Shown here one piece after another: positions 4,806 to 11,991 of a stretch of DNA of 12,033 nucleotides. Positions within the stretch are counted from its first letter, which is position 1, and every line of letters starts with the position of its first letter. The DNA is taken from positions 1-12,033 of the forward strand of contig JAOZNZ010000050.1 of NCBI GenBank assembly GCA_029933535.1, in the 5' to 3' direction. A program made the position numbers and the translations under genes. Source of the stretch: a bacterium. GTDB lineage: Bacteria > Auribacterota > UBA3054 > B51-G9. Below the pieces are notes generated by a model. The model was given only the letters and a program-made list of their open reading frames with translations. It was not told where the DNA came from and ran no database searches.

Positions 4806-7589
4806 TCAAGTTTCAGCAACCGGTGGTAATTCCCCTCTTTTTCTTCTTTTTTCAAGTAATTTAACCGTATGCTTTTCTATCTTATCATTTTTAGCAAGTA
4901 ATTTATAAATAAATAATTTGGTTTTTCTGTCGAGTGTCTTAATATTTAAATATGTAAAAAGAAATCTCATTTTATCAGTTGATGAAATATTTTTTATCGC
5001 ATTAGCGGAAAATAATAACGCTGAAATATCTTTTACAGACCATCGATTATATATTTTTGCTCCATACTTTACACGCTGAAGATCAAGTAAATGAAGATTG
5101 TATCTGCCTGCCAAAGAACCAACCACATATATATGCCCTAAATAAAAATCCCTGTGAGTTAATCCGGATTCGTGAAGCTTTCTTGCCAGTCTGCCAACTC
5201 GTTCAGCCAGTTTGATTTTATTTTCAGTTGACAAAGAAAGTTTTTCTGCTAAAATTTGTTCAAGTGAGCGTCCTTCTTTCATTTCATCTGAAATAATAAA
5301 AGAAGATTTTTCAAATATTTTATTTTTAAATTTTTCGCCCATCGCAATTGCCCCGACGTTTGGAATTCCAATAGCAGTAAGGATTTGTATTGCTCGCCAT
5401 TCAAGATATGCGTTTGAAACGGGTTTATGATAGCGTAGATATTCGATTATGGAATCTTTGACAGAAGTTTTAAAATGGCGTTTTAGATACCAAATATGGT
5501 CATTCATTTCCACAGTTACAACCGTCCTTACTTTTTTACGTGTAATCAGTCCGGAACCTTTTAATTGCATGATATCGTCAAAAGTTAAATTACCGAGCTG
5601 TTTTGTTTGAGCAGATAATTCAGGATTAACAAACATTTTATTTTGTTTAACTTTAAACTGAAAGTAACCGGTTTTAATGCTATCACGCATAATTTTACCA
5701 ATGATATTTTTTTGTTTCTTTCGTGAAAAAATATCATGTGAATATTTTTGGAAAGCTGAAAGTCTATTCCGTAAATTGAAAAAATTCAGGTATAATTGAG
5801 TGTTAAATGCCGTTAAATCATTTATCCTTTGCCGGGCAGCATGGAAAGGAATAATATAATCTTTAAGTGTTGGTAAAATTGCTCTTTTTACATCAATTAA
5901 TTTTATTTTTATCGAACCATCATCAAACTCTTTCAGTAAAATATGTTTTACAGCCCAACCGAATTTATAGATATGAGCTTTATGGCATGAATTCATTATT
6001 GCTGCCATTTCAGATAAGAATCCGGTTTTTCTTTGTTCTGTTTTTGAATCAGAAACACTATCAGCTAACTTAATTTGCCATTCATCAAGAGAAATATAAC
6101 CATCCAAATTCGATGTGCATAAAAAAGTCGTTTTTAAACCATCACGTAAAATCTCACCATAAGAAACTACTTGTGCTACCGGCACTCCTGCAGCTTTCAT
6201 TTTCAGATAAATTTTGTACTCATTTTTAAGCACTTTAGCGTAATGACCCGAACCTCTTTTCAAGTAAAAAACTTTTTTATCTATGTCAGTATTACCGGAT
6301 GATTTAACGGTAAGAATATCTATTCGTCTGAACAATTTGCCGCGTAATGTTCTATGCACACGTTTTTCATTCAGAGAAAATTTATCATTATTATAGGCAA
6401 TTGTTTTTTCAATATCAATAAAATTTATGCACTTCTTAATTCCAAGAGATGAAAAATAATCCTTATAATCAGAATGAATATTGAAATTAAGAACGTAGGA
6501 ATCTGCATTGCTGCCGAGAATAGCACGTGCGACTGTTCTTCGAATAGATATGATAAGTAAAGTAATCATAATGCCGAAGCACCATAATATAACTATTGCG
6601 ATAATTGAATAGTGAAGCAAAGAACGGTATTTTTTTTCGAGAAGCTGCGGACTAACAACAGCGGCATCGATATAGCTATTCTGCAATGTTTTAACGATTA
6701 TTTTTCTCACGGCATTTTGAGAAATGTTTTCCGGTATTAAAACCCTTTGAACGCACACGTATCCTTTTTTACTTCGAAAGAAGAAGAATCTCTCTATAGA
6801 TTTTAAACCATTATTATGAAGAGCGTTTAATTGTAAAGAGATAGATAACGGTTTTGTCTGTCCATCACGCATTTTGTTCATCTTTTTCATAAAGAACCGA
6901 AAAAGATTAATATCCAGTTCCTCTTTAAGAACAGCCTGTTTAAAATTTGTAAGCCATTTAAACGCGTTAAGTGTTTGATTAATTTCTGCTAAACGCACTT
7001 TCTGCTGCTCTTCAGAACAGAGGAATGAACATACTCCCTGCGACTCCCCTATTTTTTCTTCGTAATACAAAATACTCAGTTGGCGCTGCGATGCTTCAGC
7101 AGCTTGCAAAGCTGATTCTTTTGTGTCTCCAAAAGTACAAACATATAGCGCGGGACAACTGCTTGTAAGCGCGGGACTAAGGGTAGATCTCATGAAATCA
7201 CCAACTTGCAGCGGATCGACGAGTGCGTGTTTTTTCCATTTTATTGAACATGGAGAAAGAAGAACCGTTTTTACCCGTTCTACACGGGATTCTATTACAG
7301 CAGGCGAGTACAGTGCTAAAAATGAGTCCAGGCCGAATTCACTAAGATAAGCAAAAGGTTTTTGAGCAATAGAATCCTGGAATGCTATAGCATCATCAAT
7401 GGACGGTACCGAGCGGCTCCACCGATCCATAACCGGTTCCACCCTTGCGTAATCATCAACCAATCGGAGGAAGCGAAGATTATCAACGATCCATTTTACC
7501 GGCACCGGTTGAACAAGAACCCATACAATTACAGCGACTGCAATTAAACAAGCGAAGGTCCATTTTATATAATAGCGTTTATTAATCAT
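4806..7589 (-). CDS. Membrane-anchored tandem LPS-kinase-like (Kdo/WaaP-type) pseudokinase-kinase
   Basis: A 927-residue protein. Residues 1-10 are basic, 11-27 form a membrane segment, 28-324 are an unrecognised outside domain, and 325-349 form a second membrane segment followed by RR, which predicts a cytoplasmic remainder. Two Kdo-kinase-like domains follow. Domain 2 (about 675-880) is complete: K703 (WYLKRH), E730, catalytic D814 in GLTHRDFYLGHIY, and metal-binding D836 in LLDLQR. Domain 1 (about 410-600) keeps K444 (FYLKRG), E457 and D566 (LIDVKR), but the catalytic loop reads HKAHIYKFGWAVKHILL, with G544 where D814 aligns, so it is probably a pseudokinase. Relatives phosphorylate sugars of the lipopolysaccharide core; the substrate here is unknown. 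The ATG overlaps the mnmE stop (TAATG), indicating coupled translation. The last residues are basic (LLEKRRKRGE). It is recognised by motif, not by name. Confidence 0.72.
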   Translation of the reverse strand: MINKRYYIKWTFACLIAVAVIVWVLVQPVPVKWIVDNLRFLRLVDDYARVEPVMDRWSRSVPSIDDAIAFQDSIAQKPFAYLSEFGLDSFLALYSPAVIESRVERVKTVLLSPCSIKWKKHALVDPLQVGDFMRSTLSPALTSSCPALYVCTFGDTKESALQAAEASQRQLSILYYEEKIGESQGVCSFLCSEEQQKVRLAEINQTLNAFKWLTNFKQAVLKEELDINLFRFFMKKMNKMRDGQTKPLSISLQLNALHNNGLKSIERFFFFRSKKGYVCVQRVLIPENISQNAVRKIIVKTLQNSYIDAAVVSPQLLEKKYRSLLHYSIIAIVILWCFGIMITLLIISIRRTVARAILGSNADSYVLNFNIHSDYKDYFSSLGIKKCINFIDIEKTIAYNNDKFSLNEKRVHRTLRGKLFRRIDILTVKSSGNTDIDKKVFYLKRGSGHYAKVLKNEYKIYLKMKAAGVPVAQVVSYGEILRDGLKTTFLCTSNLDGYISLDEWQIKLADSVSDSKTEQRKTGFLSEMAAIMNSCHKAHIYKFGWAVKHILLKEFDDGSIKIKLIDVKRAILPTLKDYIIPFHAARQRINDLTAFNTQLYLNFFNLRNRLSAFQKYSHDIFSRKKQKNIIGKIMRDSIKTGYFQFKVKQNKMFVNPELSAQTKQLGNLTFDDIMQLKGSGLITRKKVRTVVTVEMNDHIWYLKRHFKTSVKDSIIEYLRYHKPVSNAYLEWRAIQILTAIGIPNVGAIAMGEKFKNKIFEKSSFIISDEMKEGRSLEQILAEKLSLSTENKIKLAERVGRLARKLHESGLTHRDFYLGHIYVVGSLAGRYNLHLLDLQRVKYGAKIYNRWSVKDISALLFSANAIKNISSTDKMRFLFTYLNIKTLDRKTKLFIYKLLAKNDKIEKHTVKLLEKRRKRGELPPVAET

Positions 7590-8977
7590 TATTTACCTAT
7601 ACAAAAGTCGGAAAATATTTTATCCAGTAAATCTTCAGTTGTAATGTCACCGGTTAATTCACCGATTGCTTTTAATGAGTCCCTGACATCCATAACTATC
7701 AATTCTATCAGCGCGTTAGAATTCAGTGATTTTAAAGAGTCTTGTATTAGCTGTGACACTTTTTCCAGCAAATTAATATGACGAGTTCTCATTAGAATCA
7801 CATCATCTTCAGCGATGATTTTTTTCTTGTTCAGTTTTCCTGCAATAAGATTATGCAGTTCACTTATACCATCTCCTGTTAACGCGCAAATATTAATTGA
7901 ATGGCATAATTCACTTAATTCTTCAGTAAAAGTTTTCGTTGGTTTACATGGTAAATCACATTTATTCCATACCCATATAATTTTACTTTTGTCTTTTATT
8001 TCCTTAGGCAAAATCGGCTTTTTAGTCGATGGCTTCTTTGAAATATCACTTACCCATATTACCATATCGCTCGCGTCTATTGTTTTCATCGCGCGATCAA
8101 TCCCATGCTGTTCAACTCTTCCTTTTGCGGAACGTAATCCTGCTGTATCAATAAATCTTACAGGGAATCCTTCAATATTTACATCTACTTCAAGTGTGTC
8201 CCGCGTTGTTCCCGGAATATCTGTTACCAGTGCTCTTTCTTCGCTGGCAAGTCTATTCAGCAGACTTGATTTACCGGCATTTGGTTTGCCTGCAATTGCG
8301 ATTTGGAATCCGTCGTGTAGAATTCTTCCGGTATCGGCATTTTTCAGCAAAAAATTTATTTTACTACTGACTTGATTTAGTTTAATAATTAAAAGCTGCC
8401 TTTCATTACTGCTGTCATCAACATCGTCAGGGAAATCTATTTCAGCTTCAAGTTCGGAAAGAATATCAATCAGGATTTCCCGTATTTCGTTAAGGGGTCC
8501 ACAAAGTTTGCCCTCCAATTGGGAAACAGCGGCACGTCGCGCGAGTTCTGTCGGTGCGTTAATCAAATCGGAAACAGCTTCTGCCTGAGTGAGGTCGATT
8601 TTCCCGTTTACAAAAGCTCTTCTTGTGAATTCTCCCGGCTCAGCTAGTCGTGCTCCGGTTTGAACGATCAGATTTAAAACTTGTTGAAGAATAACGTTTC
8701 CGCCATGGCAATAAATTTCCACAGTATTTTCTCCGGAAAAACTTGAGGAGTCTAACATAAGACCAATGAGCACTTCATCAATTGTGATTGAAGCATTTTT
8801 TATTTTCCCGAAAGTCAACGTATGAGTTTTCCTGTCGGCGAGACTTTTTCCTCGACGGGAGACAAAAATAGAATCAACTATAGCAAGGGCAGCTCTGCCG
8901 GAAACGCGGACTATACCTATTGCTCCCCGGCCCGGTGGAGTGGCTATAGCTGCGATAGTGTCATCGTAGCTTATCAT
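7589..8977 (-). CDS. mnmE: tRNA uridine-5-carboxymethylaminomethyl modification GTPase MnmE
   Basis: MnmE works with MnmG to make cmnm5U (or nm5U) at wobble position 34 of several tRNAs, using methylene-tetrahydrofolate, FAD and GTP. The 462 residues show the full layout: N-terminal folate-binding domain (DTIAAIATPPGRGAIGIVRVSG, with GEFTRRAFVNGKIDLTQAEA at 115-134), a helical domain, and an inserted G domain with G1 GKPNAGKS (230-237), G2 DIPGTTRD (253-260), G3 DTAG (277-280) and G4 NKCD (338-341). It ends in the invariant FCIGK, with the reactive cysteine C459. The ATG at 8977 fits the conserved start of the family. It follows yidC after 45 bp and overlaps the kinase gene by one base. A jag gene, often found between yidC and mnmE in other bacteria, is absent. 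Confidence 0.97.
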   Translation of the reverse strand: MISYDDTIAAIATPPGRGAIGIVRVSGRAALAIVDSIFVSRRGKSLADRKTHTLTFGKIKNASITIDEVLIGLMLDSSSFSGENTVEIYCHGGNVILQQVLNLIVQTGARLAEPGEFTRRAFVNGKIDLTQAEAVSDLINAPTELARRAAVSQLEGKLCGPLNEIREILIDILSELEAEIDFPDDVDDSSNERQLLIIKLNQVSSKINFLLKNADTGRILHDGFQIAIAGKPNAGKSSLLNRLASEERALVTDIPGTTRDTLEVDVNIEGFPVRFIDTAGLRSAKGRVEQHGIDRAMKTIDASDMVIWVSDISKKPSTKKPILPKEIKDKSKIIWVWNKCDLPCKPTKTFTEELSELCHSINICALTGDGISELHNLIAGKLNKKKIIAEDDVILMRTRHINLLEKVSQLIQDSLKSLNSNALIELIVMDVRDSLKAIGELTGDITTEDLLDKIFSDFCIGK

Positions 8978-9022
8978 ACGATTCCGGATAATTCATAGGA
9001 TTAAATTAGTGTCGAAACCGGA

Positions 9023-10702
9023 TTACGATTTCTTCAAATAATGCAGATAGAACATTTGCCCCATAGTAATTATCTGATTTAATAACCAGTAAAGTACTAA
9101 TCCCGATGGAGCTTTATAAAAGAAAACCATCATAATTACCGGCATGAGATACATCATTCGTTTCTGATTTGCATCACCGGTACTTGGCATAAGCGCCTGT
9201 TGGCCGACCATTGCCACACCCATAACTATCGCAAGAGGATTAACTCCATTACCGAGAAATGGAATTGTAAACGGCAGAGTGGCAATATTGTCCGGCATGG
9301 ATAAATCTTTAATCCACATAAACGGTGCACCCCATAGTTCAATAGAGCGTGACAAAGCTGCAAAGAGAGCAAAGAAAATAGGCATTTGAAGCAGCATCGG
9401 TAAACATCCACCCATCGGATTCACGCCATGCTTTCTGTAAAGCAGCATCATTTCCTGCTGAAGCTTTGTTTTGTCATTTTTATATTTTTCCTGCAGCGCT
9501 TTAAGTTCGGGTTGAACTTTCTGCATTTTCTGCATAGAAGTAAAACTTTTTGTTTGAAGAGGCCATGTTACCAGTTTAATGATAATTGTGATAATTATGA
9601 TTGCCCAGCCGTAATTATGGACATATTTGTAAAGTCCTTTAAGTCCGTAAACGAGTATCGGCTTTGCAAGAAATGAAAACATTCCAAGATTAAGTATATC
9701 AACATATTTACCGCCACGGCCAACTGTTGTTCCTAACGCTTTAAGATTATCATAATCAGTAGGTCCGGCATAAAGGGTTGATGACCATGCAACGCTTCCG
9801 CCGGGTTGAATTGGAGCTAATTTAAAATTTACGAATCCGCTAACTTGTTTATCCTTTTTAAAATCAATAGTTTTTACGCCAATCATTCTTCCGGGTATAT
9901 CAGGTATAAGTATATGAGTGAAATACTTGTTTTTCAGCGCAAACCATTCTATCGGACCGCCTACAGTCTGCAGGGGTTTCTTTTTGTTTGGTTTAATTCT
10001 TTCAAGCTTAAGCTTACCTTCACTAAGAGTGCATGCATCAATGCTTCGCGGTTTTGTATATCGGTCAGCTTTGCTGCTTACTTTATTAATTCTGCCAAGC
10101 CAAACACTAAAAGAATTACTTACACTTACAACTCCTGAACTTAGGTTACTGAAAATCATTCCTGCCTGTAATAAATAGCTGTTCGGCTTAAGTTTATAAT
10201 ATTTTTTCACAAAAATTGTTTTATCAATCGTTCCCGTAAAAGTAATATCTGATTGACCAACATGTTCCGGATTGAGAATTAAATTATTTACATTAAGTTT
10301 ACCAAATTCGCGAATCCTTAAAGGTACTTCCCACGCGTTACTACTTGCGTTAATTGTTACAATAGGACCCTTCTCAACAATTGGACTGCGGTGAATTTCG
10401 ATTTTTTCTATATCTCCTCCAAATGATGAAAATGTAAATGTAACAAGATCATTAGAAAGAATTGTCTCGGTTAAATCTCCAGCATATCCGCTTGGATCAG
10501 AAGCAGGGATTTCTGATAAAACGGGTGTATTGGTGCTTGATTCAAATACTGCTGCAGGTGATTTTACCGCTGCTTCGGCTTGAACCACAGAATTGGTAGT
10601 AGAAAGTTGTTGTGCAGGTTTCGGTTTCGGGCCGTAATAATGCATATATATAAAAACTAACAGAAATGTCAGCGCAATTGCTATAATTGAGTTCTTGTCC
10701 AT
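9023..10702 (-). CDS. yidC: Membrane protein insertase YidC (Oxa1 family, Gram-negative long form)
   Basis: YidC inserts and folds inner-membrane proteins, alone or with SecYEG. The 559 residues start with an N-terminal membrane anchor (about 5-20), then a linker rich in A, S and T, then a periplasmic beta-sandwich domain (about 80-330) that marks the Gram-negative form. The conserved core begins near 340: YGWAIIIITIIIKLVTWPLQTKS, a cytoplasmic charged hairpin (SMQKMQKVQPELKALQEKYKND), NPMGGCLPMLLQMPIF (428-443) and APSGLVLYWLLNQ (531-543). K376 stands where E. coli has the groove residue R366, so the positive charge is kept. The C-terminal tail is short and weakly basic (HYLKKS). The ATG at 10702 gives the expected anchor; only AAAGAA precedes it, so the Shine-Dalgarno is poor. 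Confidence 0.97.
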   Translation of the reverse strand: MDKNSIIAIALTFLLVFIYMHYYGPKPKPAQQLSTTNSVVQAEAAVKSPAAVFESSTNTPVLSEIPASDPSGYAGDLTETILSNDLVTFTFSSFGGDIEKIEIHRSPIVEKGPIVTINASSNAWEVPLRIREFGKLNVNNLILNPEHVGQSDITFTGTIDKTIFVKKYYKLKPNSYLLQAGMIFSNLSSGVVSVSNSFSVWLGRINKVSSKADRYTKPRSIDACTLSEGKLKLERIKPNKKKPLQTVGGPIEWFALKNKYFTHILIPDIPGRMIGVKTIDFKKDKQVSGFVNFKLAPIQPGGSVAWSSTLYAGPTDYDNLKALGTTVGRGGKYVDILNLGMFSFLAKPILVYGLKGLYKYVHNYGWAIIIITIIIKLVTWPLQTKSFTSMQKMQKVQPELKALQEKYKNDKTKLQQEMMLLYRKHGVNPMGGCLPMLLQMPIFFALFAALSRSIELWGAPFMWIKDLSMPDNIATLPFTIPFLGNGVNPLAIVMGVAMVGQQALMPSTGDANQKRMMYLMPVIMMVFFYKAPSGLVLYWLLNQIITMGQMFYLHYLKKS

Positions 10703-10784
10703 AATTCTTTGTTTAAGTTTGTGGTTTGTAGTTCAACTTCTAAAATCTTAAATCGGTGTTCCTTGTTCTTAAATCAATTCGAAT

Positions 10785-10811
10785 ATCGAATGTCGATTAA
10801 CGACTTTCGAT
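10785..10811 (-). repeat. Small hairpin repeat in the yidD-yidC gap
   Basis: ATCGAA, T, GTCG, loop ATTAA, CGAC, T, TTCGAT: ten base pairs with one T-T mismatch. It lies in the 141-bp gap between yidD and yidC (10703-10843), within sequence of the ATCGAAT/TCGATTAACGA type that resembles dispersed extragenic repeats. No poly-U follows, so it is unlikely to terminate the operon; it might protect or process the mRNA. Confidence 0.55.
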
Positions 10812-10843
10812 CTTTGATTTTAATTTAGTATTCACTTCCCGAA

Positions 10844-11068
10844 TCAAGGTACCGGATCATTTCCTCCGGAGTGCCATGGATGACATCGCGAAATCCTTTT
10901 TATTCCAAGCCATAATCCTTTAAAAAATCCATATTTTCGTAACGCTTCAAGCGTGTATTGCGAGCAGGTTGGCGTATATCTGCAAGATGGCGGCAGCCAC
11001 GGACTGATTATTTTTTTATATCCTATAATCAATAAGCAGGCTATTTTTGTAAATAAGCCGGTTTTCAT
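10844..11068 (-). CDS. yidD: Membrane protein insertion efficiency factor YidD
   Basis: YidD is a small inner-membrane-associated protein that helps YidC-dependent insertion. All 74 residues fit the family: an amphipathic N-terminus (FTKIACLLIIGYKKIISPWLPPSCRY), then TPTCSQYTLEALRKYG with its conserved cysteines, a GLWLGIKRISRCHPW stretch, and the usual GGNDPVP end. The length matches the family (about 70-85). It lies between rnpA (68 bp upstream) and yidC (141 bp downstream), the standard order. The upstream sequence is A/T-rich with no Shine-Dalgarno. Confidence 0.96.
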   Translation of the reverse strand: MKTGLFTKIACLLIIGYKKIISPWLPPSCRYTPTCSQYTLEALRKYGFFKGLWLGIKRISRCHPWHSGGNDPVP

Positions 11069-11111
11069 TTATTATTTAATGATTTGGTGATTTAACGATT
11101 TGATGATTGAA

Positions 11112-11145
11112 AATCGTTTCAATCGTTTCAATCGTTTCAATCGTT
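11112..11145. repeat. 9-bp tandem repeat over the rnpA stop codon
   Basis: AATCGTTTC is repeated three times (11112-11120, 11121-11129, 11130-11138), with a partial fourth from 11139 inside the last rnpA codons. On the minus strand it reads GATTGAAAC and includes the rnpA stop TGA (11137-11139). To its left, 11080-11110 is a degenerate TGATTT/ACGATT stretch up to the yidD start. Confidence 0.8.
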
Positions 11146-11691
11146 AATCAATCCCGCCTTCCTGCATAATACATTAAATTCATCTAAAATCGTTTGCCAG
11201 GAAGCGTTTAATATTCCCGGTTCAGCGTGAATTACAAACCATAGATTTTCCGGTAATTTACATCTGTTTAGTCTGACAATTTCGCGTAACCGGCGTTTGA
11301 TTTTGTTTCTGTCTACCGCTCTTTTGTAAAACTTTTTGCGGACTGTTAATCCGGCTTTGAAGCTATGTTCTTCTTGCGGATAATAAACTATAAGAGTCAT
11401 TATTTTACCGCGGGATCGTTTTCCCTGAGTGTAAACAGCCTGAAATTCGCTCTTTAATCTTAATCGTAAACTTCTTGGAAATGAAAACGACGGTTTAACA
11501 ACCGTCGTATCATCTACAGTTTTGTTCGCAATCGAAATATTTATAGCGCAAGTTTGTGCCTGCCTTTCGCACGGCGTCTGTTTATTACTGCTCTCCCTCC
11601 TCTCGTTTCCATCCGTGAACGGAAGCCGTGAGTTCGTGCGCGTTTTAATTTCGACGGTTGATAAGTCCTTTTCATCCTTAGTCTCCTTCAT
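11137..11691 (-). CDS. rnpA: Ribonuclease P protein component with N-terminal extension overlapping rpmH
   Basis: RnpA binds the RNase P RNA and helps it cut 5' leaders from pre-tRNA. The conserved core covers residues about 71-180 of 184: FPRSLRLRLKSEFQAVYTQG, AGLTVRKKFYKRAVDRNKIKRRLREIVR (RNR motif at 125-137) and a C-terminal WFVIHAEPG strand. Ordinary RnpA has about 110-125 residues; the first ~70 here are extra, polar and low in hydrophobics. The start at ATG 11691 (GTG 11703 is also possible) is forced: no ATG, GTG or TTG occurs in this frame before the core, the next Met being inside it (KIM). The extension runs through the whole of rpmH in another frame, as in Thermus. An ATT or ATA start after rpmH is the main alternative. 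No Shine-Dalgarno precedes ATG 11691, so initiation may be weak or coupled. Confidence 0.85.
   Translation of the reverse strand: MKETKDEKDLSTVEIKTRTNSRLPFTDGNERRESSNKQTPCERQAQTCAINISIANKTVDDTTVVKPSFSFPRSLRLRLKSEFQAVYTQGKRSRGKIMTLIVYYPQEEHSFKAGLTVRKKFYKRAVDRNKIKRRLREIVRLNRCKLPENLWFVIHAEPGILNASWQTILDEFNVLCRKAGLIND
11541..11675 (-). CDS. rpmH: 50S ribosomal protein L34, nested inside the rnpA frame
   Basis: A 44-residue, very basic protein of the large ribosomal subunit. The minus strand from ATG 11675 reads MKRTYQPSKLKRARTHGFRS, then RMETRGGRAVI, NRRRAKGRHKLAL and TAA, which is L34 along its whole length. It has an ideal Shine-Dalgarno, AAGGAG, seven bases before the ATG. That site lies inside the first codons of the longer rnpA frame (ATG AAG GAG), so a ribosome starting rnpA covers the rpmH site. 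The gene is shifted by one base from the rnpA frame and completely contained in it. It is the first gene of the rpmH-rnpA-yidD-yidC-mnmE cluster. Confidence 0.96.
   Translation of the reverse strand: MKRTYQPSKLKRARTHGFRSRMETRGGRAVINRRRAKGRHKLAL
11684..11689 (-). promoter_or_regulatory. Shine-Dalgarno of rpmH, inside the rnpA start region
   Basis: AAGGAG, seven bases before the rpmH ATG at 11675 and directly after the ATG of rnpA at 11691. It is the only strong ribosome binding site I saw in the cluster, and it may serve both genes. Confidence 0.8.
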
Positions 11692-11742
11692 AATTGGTAC
11701 CACGATAGTTTAAAGCGGCAGCCATTAATAATTAATTACTTG

Positions 11743-11760
11743 CCCCGCACAGTAGCGGGG
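11743..11760. promoter_or_regulatory. GC-rich hairpin in the rpmH-rnpA leader
   Basis: CCCCGC, loop of six, GCGGGG: a perfect 6-bp stem that stands out in A/T-rich sequence. Flanking TTAATTA/TAATTAA and ATTAATAA/TTATTAAT stretches could lengthen the stem in alternative ways. On the minus strand it sits about 65 bases before the rpmH start. No U-run follows on either strand, so a simple terminator is unlikely. Confidence 0.6.
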
Positions 11761-11770
11761 TTATTAATTA

Positions 11771-11792
11771 AATTTGTTTTATAAAACAAATT
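11771..11792. promoter_or_regulatory. Perfect 22-bp palindrome in the rpmH leader
   Basis: AATTTGTTTTA followed by its exact reverse complement TAAAACAAATT, with no loop. It lies about 40 bases downstream of the predicted transcription start. It could be a dimeric protein site in DNA or, with a few open bases, an RNA hairpin. It shares five bases with the next hairpin (11788-11807). Confidence 0.6.
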
Positions 11793-11807
11793 CTTAATAA
11801 AGAATTT
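11788..11807. promoter_or_regulatory. Hairpin in the rpmH leader, exclusive with the 22-bp palindrome
   Basis: AAATTCTT, loop AATA (plus strand), AAGAATTT: a perfect 8-bp stem. Bases 11788-11792 are also one arm of the palindrome at 11771-11792, so both cannot form fully in one RNA molecule. Confidence 0.55.
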
Positions 11808-11839
11808 TCATTCTTTTTACTTTTTTCCAATGGTTTCAT

Positions 11840-11868
11840 ATTATAACCAAACCACTTTTTAAAGTCAA
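11840..11868 (-). promoter_or_regulatory. Sigma-70-type promoter of the rpmH-rnpA cluster
   Basis: On the minus strand TTGACT (11868-11863) and a perfect TATAAT (11845-11840) are separated by exactly 17 bp. Transcription would begin near 11833, giving a leader of about 158 bases before rpmH. ACCATTG occurs on both sides of the promoter. It is the clearest promoter in the window. Confidence 0.85.
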
Positions 11869-11901
11869 TGGTTATATTTTGGATTTGTGATTTGTGATTT
11901 T

Positions 11902-11957
11902 GGAGTGGTGGAGTGGTGGAGTGGTGGAGTGGTGGGAAGGTGCGAAGGTGCGAAGGT
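11902..11957. repeat. 8-bp tandem repeats
   Basis: Four copies of GGAGTGGT (11902-11933), then GGGAAGGT and two copies of GCGAAGGT (11934-11957), all at an 8-bp period. It lies upstream of the rpmH promoter. The unit is not a multiple of three, so the apparent reading frame through it is not a gene. Confidence 0.85.
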
Positions 11958-11958
11958 G

Positions 11959-11991
11959 GCCCCGGTGGAATAGTTTCACATTCCACGGGGC
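11959..11991. repeat. Strong imperfect hairpin, REP-like
   Basis: GCCCC, bulged G, GTGGAAT, loop of eight, ATTCCAC, GGGGC: twelve base pairs with one bulge, directly after the 8-bp tandem repeats. The ATTCCAC/GTGGAAT arms resemble a dispersed extragenic element. The remaining bases to 12033 hold only an imperfect GAGGGAA...TTCCCCTC inverted pair and no gene that I can see. Confidence 0.75.

Noticed and set aside
7815..8375. 186-residue plus-strand frame
   Set aside because: It lies fully antisense to the GTPase domain of mnmE and shows no domain of its own.
11768..11839. Small leader ORF beginning MKPLEKSKK in front of rpmH
   Set aside because: Its ATG directly follows the -10 box, so it lies upstream of the likely transcription start at about 11833, and it has no ribosome binding site.
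11768..11986. 72-residue minus-strand open frame through the 8-bp repeats
   Set aside because: It is made of repeat DNA (HHSTTPP-like peptides) and the promoter region; no protein family features.
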